Source: Nonomuraea thailandensis (GTDB taxonomy: Bacteria > Actinomycetota > Actinomycetes > Streptosporangiales > Streptosporangiaceae). From it: a DNA stretch of 64,000 bases. The notes beneath the pieces are model-generated. The model was not told the origin of the DNA. It saw only the letters and a list, made by a program, of their open reading frames with translations, and searched no databases. The position numbers and the translations under genes are program-made. Positions within the stretch are counted from its first letter, which is position 1. Every line of letters starts with the position of its first letter. The DNA lies in assembly GCF_024172165.1 (NCBI RefSeq), contig NZ_JAMZEB010000002.1, positions 7,399,501 to 7,463,500 of the forward strand, read 5' to 3'. This document shows positions 59,384-64,000 of this stretch, piece after piece.

Positions 59384-59412
59384 CTTAGCATTCGCCAGCC
59401 GAAGGAGGCGCT

Positions 59413-60111
59413 GTGAGCAGGAACGACGGCGGACCCCAGCGAGGCTCGACAATGCTTCCCCACCTCGCCTGGCGAGTCGAGGCCATGATCGCCGGCATCG
59501 CCGAGCGGCGCTCGCCCGCCACCGGCGTGATCGCGCAGGCGCTGCGGAAGGTGCCGCGCCACTGGTTCGTCCCCTCTCTCGGCCTGGTGCTCGACGACGA
59601 CGGCGGGGCCGCGCCGATCGATCGCGACATCGACCCGACCGCGTGGTGGGACGCCGTCTACTCCGACCGGCCGATCGCCACGCCGCTGGCCGCGGGCGGC
59701 GCCTCCTACACCTGCGTCAACCCCTCGCCCAGCGCCGTCGTCGACGCGCTGGAGCTGCTCGACCTCCGCGCCGGCCAGCGGGTGCTGGAGGTGGGGACGG
59801 GCAGCGGGTGGGTCACGGCGCTGCTGTGCCGGCTGACGGGCGAGTCGGGGCGCGTGACGTCCGTCGAGGAGGACTCCGGGGTGGCGGAGGCGGCCCGCCG
59901 CAACCTGATCGCCGCCGGGGTCCGCCCGCACCTCGTCATGGGCGACTGCGCGCGCGGCTGCCCGGAGCGGGGGCCGTACGACCGGATGCTCGTGCCGTCC
60001 ACCGCTCCGGGGCCGTGGACGGCGCAGGCGGCGCCCGGAGCGGTGATCGTCGGCGGGAACGGTCACGTCGTGCGGCTGATGGCGGCCGAGGACGAGCCGC
60101 ACAGGCCCTGA
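59413..60111 (+). CDS. PCMT-like SAM-dependent methyltransferase
   Basis: 232 residues resembling the protein-L-isoaspartate methyltransferase group. KVPRHWFVP and the WWDAVYSDRP segment precede SAM motif I VLEVGTGSGWVTALL near 125-140 and VTSVEEDSG. The C-terminal part after YDRMLVPSTAPGPW is shorter than usual for the family, which has a further beta-strand pair, so activity is uncertain. Similar methyltransferases occur in ATP-grasp peptide maturation clusters, but none is adjacent. GTG start; a TetR-type palindrome lies in front. Confidence 0.7.
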   Translation: MSRNDGGPQRGSTMLPHLAWRVEAMIAGIAERRSPATGVIAQALRKVPRHWFVPSLGLVLDDDGGAAPIDRDIDPTAWWDAVYSDRPIATPLAAGGASYTCVNPSPSAVVDALELLDLRAGQRVLEVGTGSGWVTALLCRLTGESGRVTSVEEDSGVAEAARRNLIAAGVRPHLVMGDCARGCPERGPYDRMLVPSTAPGPWTAQAAPGAVIVGGNGHVVRLMAAEDEPHRP

Positions 60112-60121
60112 CGCGTGCCGG

Positions 60122-60766
60122 TCATCGCCTCCAGAACAGCAGGTGGGTGATCCCGCTGGGGCTCGGCACGGTGTCCAGGTGGAAGCGGTCGAGCAGGTCG
60201 GTGTGGCTCTCCCACAGCCGCTCGCCCCGGCCGAGCTCGACGGGCGCGACGGCGATGTGCATCGTGTCGACCAGGTCGGCCTCGACGAACTGGCGGATCG
60301 TGGCGACTCCGCCGCCGAGCCGCACGTCCAGCCCCCCGGCGGCCTCCTTCGCCCGCGCCAGCGCCTCGGCCGGGGTCGCGTCGAGGAAGTGGAAGGTGGT
60401 GTCGGCCAGGGTGAAGGACGGGCGTACGTGGTGGGTGAGCACGAAGACCGGCGTGCGGAACGGCGGGGTGTCGCCCCACCACCCCTGCCACTCGTGGTTC
60501 TCCCACGGGCCGCGCTGAGGGCCGAACTTGTTGCGCCCCATGATCTCGGCTCCGATGCCGTGGGTGTGCTCGCGCGTCAGGTAGTCGTCCAGGCCGCGCG
60601 TGCCGCCCGGGTCGGTGCGGTTCACCCAGCTCGCGGTGGCGCCCGCCCAGGACCAGAGCGGGGCGGGGTCCGCGTGACCGAAGGGCCGTTCCAGGCTCTG
60701 CCCCTCACCGGCGCCGAACCCGTCCTGCGACACGTTGAAGCAGTGCACCCTCAACAACTGCGACAC
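60122..60766 (-). CDS. RibD C-terminal/dihydrofolate reductase-like protein
   Basis: 214 residues of the DHFR/RibD-like fold. MSQLLRVHCFNVSQDGF, then NKFGPQRGPW, TPPFRTPVFVLTHHVR, VRLGGGVATIRQFVEADLVDTMHIAVAPVELGRGERLW and HLLFWRR match the family. Members are standalone reductases of unknown substrate in many soil bacteria. Convergent with the methyltransferase gene (10 bases). The 268-base gap 60767-61034 contains the promoter of the next gene and no coding sequence that I can support. Confidence 0.82.
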   Translation of the reverse strand: MSQLLRVHCFNVSQDGFGAGEGQSLERPFGHADPAPLWSWAGATASWVNRTDPGGTRGLDDYLTREHTHGIGAEIMGRNKFGPQRGPWENHEWQGWWGDTPPFRTPVFVLTHHVRPSFTLADTTFHFLDATPAEALARAKEAAGGLDVRLGGGVATIRQFVEADLVDTMHIAVAPVELGRGERLWESHTDLLDRFHLDTVPSPSGITHLLFWRR

Positions 60767-60961
60767 ATCTCCTCCTCGATCCGGGGGACGCCCAGGCCGG
60801 GCGCCCCGTCCGGGAGGTGGTCGGAGCGGAGGGCCCGTTCTTGCCGTGCGATGCCGGACTTCTTCCCGCGCGACCTTTTCGCCCTGGTCACGATTACTGA
60901 GGAGTCCCTCATTATCGCTCGGCAGAGCCGCCCTTCTGCTGCTGGATTTGCCTGCAACCTC

Positions 60962-60989
60962 TTGACTTAATTTGCATGGACTCCATGAT
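60962..60989 (+). promoter_or_regulatory. Promoter with operator palindrome for the DUF4832 gene
   Basis: TTGACT (60962-60967), a 16-base spacer and CATGAT (60984-60989) form a sigma-A-like promoter. CATGGACTCCATG (60975-60987), a palindrome with perfect 6-base arms, covers the spacer and -10. Confidence 0.5.
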
Positions 60990-61034
60990 TAGTCGCAAGT
61001 CCGACATCCCCCGCCGGCCTTGCCTAGGAGCCCC

Positions 61035-62774
61035 ATGCGCAAGCTCGTACGCAGCCTCACCCTCCTCGCCTTCCTCTGCGCGTCCGTCCTCGTCGCGCCC
61101 TCGGCGGCCCTGGCCGCCATCACCGGCCAGTCGGCCACGAACACGGCCACCACCGTGACGTACCAGTTCACGTTCACCGGCAGCCCCGCCTACGCCCGCA
61201 CCTACGTCGACACCGACCGCAGCACCGCGACCGGCTTCGCCCAGGGTGGCCTGGGCGCCGACTTCTTGCTCGAGAACGCCTCTCTGTACCGGCACAACGG
61301 CGGCGGCTGGAGCTGGACGCTCGTGGGCCCGGTGACGTACACGGCCTCGGGCGGGACGGCCAGGTGGACGGTGTCGCGGGCGGACCTCGGCGAGAGCGCC
61401 ACGCCGAACGACGCCGACCTCGTCTTCCAGGTCGAGTCCCCGCTGGAGACCTCCGCCAAGTACACGCACGTTTACTCCGGTGGCGGCGGAGGGGGCGGCT
61501 CGGTCACGTACACGCCCACGACCGCCGACTTCGCCAACCCCGAGCGCGGCCTCTACCACCACACCGGCGACTGCGACAAGAACGACTTCTCCCTCGCCAC
61601 CCTGCAGAGCTACCGCACCGGGCAGCACATCTCGCTGGTGATGTGCGTGTTCTACCTGGCCGAGTTCACGACCGGCGCGATCAGCCAGGCCGCGCTCGAC
61701 CAGTTGCAGCAGCAGCTCGACACCGTGCGCGCGGCGGGGCTGAAGACGGTCCTGCGCTTCGCCTACACCACCTCCACGGACGGCGCCGACGCCGCCAAGG
61801 ACCGCGTGCTGGCTCACCTCGACCAGCTCAGGCCGTACCTGAACGCGAACAAGGACGTCATCTACCTCATGCAGGCCGGGTTCATCGGGGCGTGGGGCGA
61901 GTGGTACTACACCCAGAACTTCGGCAACGCCGGCACGGTCACGCCCGCCGACTGGGCCAACCGCAAGGCCGTCGTGGACAAGCTGCTCAGCGTGCTGCCC
62001 TCGACGCGGATGGTGCAGCTTCGCACGCCCAAGTTCAAGCGCACGATGTACACCACCACGCCGGTCACCTCCGGCCAGGCGTACGGCGGCTCGGCCGTGG
62101 CGCGGCTCGGGCACCACAACGACTGCTTCCTGGCCAGCCCGGACGACTACGGCACCTACGAGAACGCGGCCGTCGAATACCCCTACCTGGAGGCGGAGAC
62201 GACGTACGTGGCCATGGGCGGGGAGACCTGCAACCCCAACCCGCCGCGCTCCGACTGCCCGACCGCCAAGGACGAGCTGTCGCGCTTCCACTGGTCGTAC
62301 CTGAACACCGACTACCACACCGGCGTGCTGGGAAGCTGGAGCACCGGCGGCTGCCTGGCCGAGATCACCCGCAGCCTCGGCTACCGCTTCGCCCTGCAGA
62401 GCGGCACGTACCCGAGCACCGCCTCGCGCGGCGGCGGCCTGCCGGTCGCCATCACGCTGAGGAACGACGGGTACGCCGCCCCGTTCAACCCGCGCGGCCT
62501 GGAGCTGGTCCTCCGCAACACCTCGACCGGGGCGCTGCACCGCTTCCCGCTCGGCGCCGACCCCCGCAAGTGGGCGGCCGGAGCCACCAGCACGATCACC
62601 CAGACCGTCACCCTGCCCGCGTCCATCCCCGCAGGCTCCTACGCGCTGCTCCTCGACCTGCCCGACCCGCTGCTCAGGGCGCGGCCCGAGTACTCGATCC
62701 GCCTCGCCAACGAGGGCACCTGGGAGCCGGCGACCGGCCTCAACCGCCTTCTGCACACCGTCACCGTGAGCTGA
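61035..62774 (+). CDS. Secreted DUF4874/DUF4832 protein
   Basis: 579 residues. The signal peptide (MRKLVRSLTLLAFLCASVLV... ALA) is followed by an about 100-residue beta domain, a Gly-rich linker, and a TIM-barrel-like DUF4874 region (about 160-340: NPERGLYHHTGDCDKN, VMCVFYLAEF, MQAGFIGAWGEWYYTQ). DUF4832 covers about 340-500 (HNDCFLASPDDYGTYE, FHWSYLNTDYH) and a C-terminal Ig-like beta domain follows. Homologues are extracellular and sometimes sit in polysaccharide-lysis operons. Conserved Glu/Asp/Tyr residues suggest a glycoside hydrolase-like activity, but this is inference. GGAG precedes the ATG at 61035. Confidence 0.85.
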   Translation: MRKLVRSLTLLAFLCASVLVAPSAALAAITGQSATNTATTVTYQFTFTGSPAYARTYVDTDRSTATGFAQGGLGADFLLENASLYRHNGGGWSWTLVGPVTYTASGGTARWTVSRADLGESATPNDADLVFQVESPLETSAKYTHVYSGGGGGGGSVTYTPTTADFANPERGLYHHTGDCDKNDFSLATLQSYRTGQHISLVMCVFYLAEFTTGAISQAALDQLQQQLDTVRAAGLKTVLRFAYTTSTDGADAAKDRVLAHLDQLRPYLNANKDVIYLMQAGFIGAWGEWYYTQNFGNAGTVTPADWANRKAVVDKLLSVLPSTRMVQLRTPKFKRTMYTTTPVTSGQAYGGSAVARLGHHNDCFLASPDDYGTYENAAVEYPYLEAETTYVAMGGETCNPNPPRSDCPTAKDELSRFHWSYLNTDYHTGVLGSWSTGGCLAEITRSLGYRFALQSGTYPSTASRGGGLPVAITLRNDGYAAPFNPRGLELVLRNTSTGALHRFPLGADPRKWAAGATSTITQTVTLPASIPAGSYALLLDLPDPLLRARPEYSIRLANEGTWEPATGLNRLLHTVTVS

Positions 62775-62787
62775 CCCCGGCTCCCAT

Positions 62788-62822
62788 CGGCCCGCCGCCC
62801 CGGCTCGCGGGGAGGCGGGCCG
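62788..62822 (+). terminator. Terminator after the DUF4832 gene
   Basis: CGGCCCGCC (62788-62796) pairs with GGCGGGCCG (62814-62822). An inner CCCCG/CGGGG stem makes a compound hairpin 14 bases after the stop. Confidence 0.6.
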
Positions 62823-62823
62823 G

Positions 62824-62854
62824 TTGACCTCAAGCTTGGTTGAGCTCCTAGGGT
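62824..62854 (+). promoter_or_regulatory. MerR/SoxR-type promoter of the NmrA-like gene
   Basis: TTGACC (-35, 62824-62829) and TAGGGT (-10, 62849-62854) are separated by 19 bases, the over-long spacer typical of MerR-activated promoters. CTCAAGCTTGGTTGAG (62829-62844) lies between them with CTCAA/TTGAG arms, close to the SoxR box CCTCAAG...CTTGAGG. Confidence 0.65.
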
Positions 62855-62899
62855 CGTCGACGAGTCACTTCCTGCAGAACGACCTTGAGGAGCTTGACC

Positions 62900-63718
62900 G
62901 TGACGACACTGGTGACAGGCGCCACCGGGAACACCGGCCGGCACGTGGTGGCGGAGCTGGCCCGCCGCGGCGAGCACGTACGGGCGCTGACGCGGGACCC
63001 GGCGGCGTGGGCGGGACGTTTTCCGGCCGGGGTGGAGGTGGTGGGCGGCACCCACACGGCGCCGGACGAACTCGACGGCGCCCTCGACGGTGTGAGCCGG
63101 TTGCACGTCACGGTGACGGCCGGGCTCACCGAGGCGGGGCCCGAGCTGGTCCGGCGGGCGGTCGCCGCGGGGGTGCGGCGCATCACCGTGTTGTGGGGCG
63201 GCCAGGTGGGCCCGGTCGAGCAGGCGGTGGCGGACTCGGGGGCGGAGTGGACCCGCCTGGAGGCCCAGGAGTTCATGTCGAACACCTTGACCTGGGCCGA
63301 GTCCATCCGAGCCGAGGGCGTGGTCCGGGAGCCGTACGACCATCCCAGCGCGCTCGTGCACGAGGCCGACATCGCGGCCGTGGCGGCCGTCGCGCTGCTC
63401 GACGACGGCCATGCCGGGCGCGCCTACAACCTCACCGGGCCCGAGTCGCTGACCCCGCGTGAGCGGATCGCGATCCTGTCCCGGGCGATCCACCGCGACC
63501 TCGCCTTCGAGCCGATCACGCACGAGCAGGCCGTCGGCAGGCTGATGGCCACGGGAGTGTCCCGGGCGGACGCCGAGTACGTCATCGGCTGGTACGCCGC
63601 GCCCGACGACTCCGCCACGACCGTGGACGACACCGTCGAACGGGTGACCGGCCGTGCCGCGCGCACGTTCGCCCAGTGGGCGGACGAGCACGCGGCACGT
63701 TTCCTCGGCCGGGGATGA
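62900..63718 (+). CDS. NmrA/NAD(P)-binding oxidoreductase
   Basis: 272 residues. The Rossmann motif TGATGNTG at 6-13 and VRALTRDP follow the NmrA/atypical SDR pattern. There is no YxxxK dyad, so it may be a sensor or an oxidoreductase of quinone type. GAGGAG 7 bases before GTG 62900 supports the start. The promoter looks SoxR/MerR-dependent, which suggests a role with redox-active compounds. Regulator not in the window. Confidence 0.85.
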   Translation: MTTLVTGATGNTGRHVVAELARRGEHVRALTRDPAAWAGRFPAGVEVVGGTHTAPDELDGALDGVSRLHVTVTAGLTEAGPELVRRAVAAGVRRITVLWGGQVGPVEQAVADSGAEWTRLEAQEFMSNTLTWAESIRAEGVVREPYDHPSALVHEADIAAVAAVALLDDGHAGRAYNLTGPESLTPRERIAILSRAIHRDLAFEPITHEQAVGRLMATGVSRADAEYVIGWYAAPDDSATTVDDTVERVTGRAARTFAQWADEHAARFLGRG

Positions 63719-63740
63719 CCTCGCGACCCGATCTTGAAGG

Positions 63741-64000
63741 TCACGCGTCGGCCGGGAGCGGTTCGCCGGTCTCCAGCAGCGACTTCAGGCTGGACACCAC
63801 GCTCGGCCAGCCGTGGCTGACCATCTCGGCCAGGCTCGACCCGGACTCGAAGCCGTCGTGCACGACGGTGAGCTTCACGACCTGCGCGGCGTCGGCCTCC
63901 TCGATCGTGAAGGTGACCTTCGAGCGGGCCTCGCCGGACAGCCGGGTGAGCAGCTCCTCGTCCCAGCCGAAGCGCTTGGCGAGCTCCGGGGTCATGGCGT
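63741..64000 (-). CDS. SRPBCC/AHSA1-type protein, N-terminus beyond the window
   Basis: The C-terminal part of an Aha1-type START-fold protein. After an LTRLSGEARSKVTFTIEEAD strand comes the conserved VKLTVVHDGFESGSSLAEMVSHGWPSVVSSLKSLLETG end. The frame is open to the window edge, and typical relatives have about 70 more N-terminal residues. Function unknown; many are coupled to an ArsR regulator. Confidence 0.7.
   Translation of the reverse strand, partial: AMTPELAKRFGWDEELLTRLSGEARSKVTFTIEEADAAQVVKLTVVHDGFESGSSLAEMVSHGWPSVVSSLKSLLETGEPLPADA

Overview
The window is G+C-rich throughout, with strong G/C bias at third codon positions and many GTG starts. It carries actinomycete hallmarks: a PknG/GlnX/GlnH operon next to the principal sigma factor and DnaG, bacterial nitric oxide synthase oxygenase, Tat-exported dioxygenases and discoidin-type polysaccharide-binding domains. 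A Streptosporangiaceae-like soil actinomycete (for example a Nonomuraea relative) is my inference. No rRNA, prophage, insertion sequence or CRISPR array was seen, and the single tRNA is Asn(GTT).

Layout. 0-11.6 kb: plant-polymer degradation and regulation, with a secreted pectinesterase-pectate lyase fusion, an XRE/MmyB regulator, a decayed and an intact short-chain dehydrogenase, an AfsR-like ATPase lacking its DNA-binding domain, and a coupled pair of secreted glycoside hydrolases behind LacI-like and xylanase-type operators. 11.7-23.7 kb: two tandem Tat intradiol dioxygenases, then genes of antibiotic-resistance families: a ribosomal-protection GTPase, an APC transporter, TetR plus FAD monooxygenase, a frameshifted phosphotransferase relic, and a rifampicin-phosphotransferase-like enzyme with its own TetR. 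23.8-28.8 kb: one 1671-residue TPR protein. 28.9-40.6 kb: mixed metabolism, including DinB-like protein, lipoprotein plus micro-membrane protein plus DUF6766, a PLP enzyme, galactokinase, enoyl-CoA hydratase, protein tyrosine phosphatase, nitric oxide synthase, a frameshifted histidine kinase, tRNA-Asn and an MGH-like hydrolase.

40.7-49.2 kb is the most interesting block. Seven genes, joined by short start/stop overlaps, encode a coiled-coil protein, PknG, a PP2C phosphatase, a VWA protein, an FHA protein, a four-TM GlnX-like sensor and a GlnH-like lipoprotein. The known mycobacterial unit is only GlnH-GlnX-PknG (extracellular Asp/Glu to kinase to central metabolism). Here a dedicated phosphatase, phosphopeptide reader and VWA scaffold are added, and PknG, PP2C and FHA share N-terminal Cys4 zinc-ribbon knuckles, which suggests one membrane-anchored signalling complex.

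49.2-56.2 kb is the housekeeping core: sigma factor, DnaG primase, a degenerate LytM lipoprotein, a flavoprotein reductase and dGTPase. 56.3-64 kb: M48 protease, an APH-family kinase, DUF6194, a PCMT-like methyltransferase, a RibD-like reductase, a secreted DUF4874/DUF4832 protein and an NmrA-like reductase behind a 19-bp-spacer MerR/SoxR-type promoter. A truncated AHSA1-type gene runs off the right edge.
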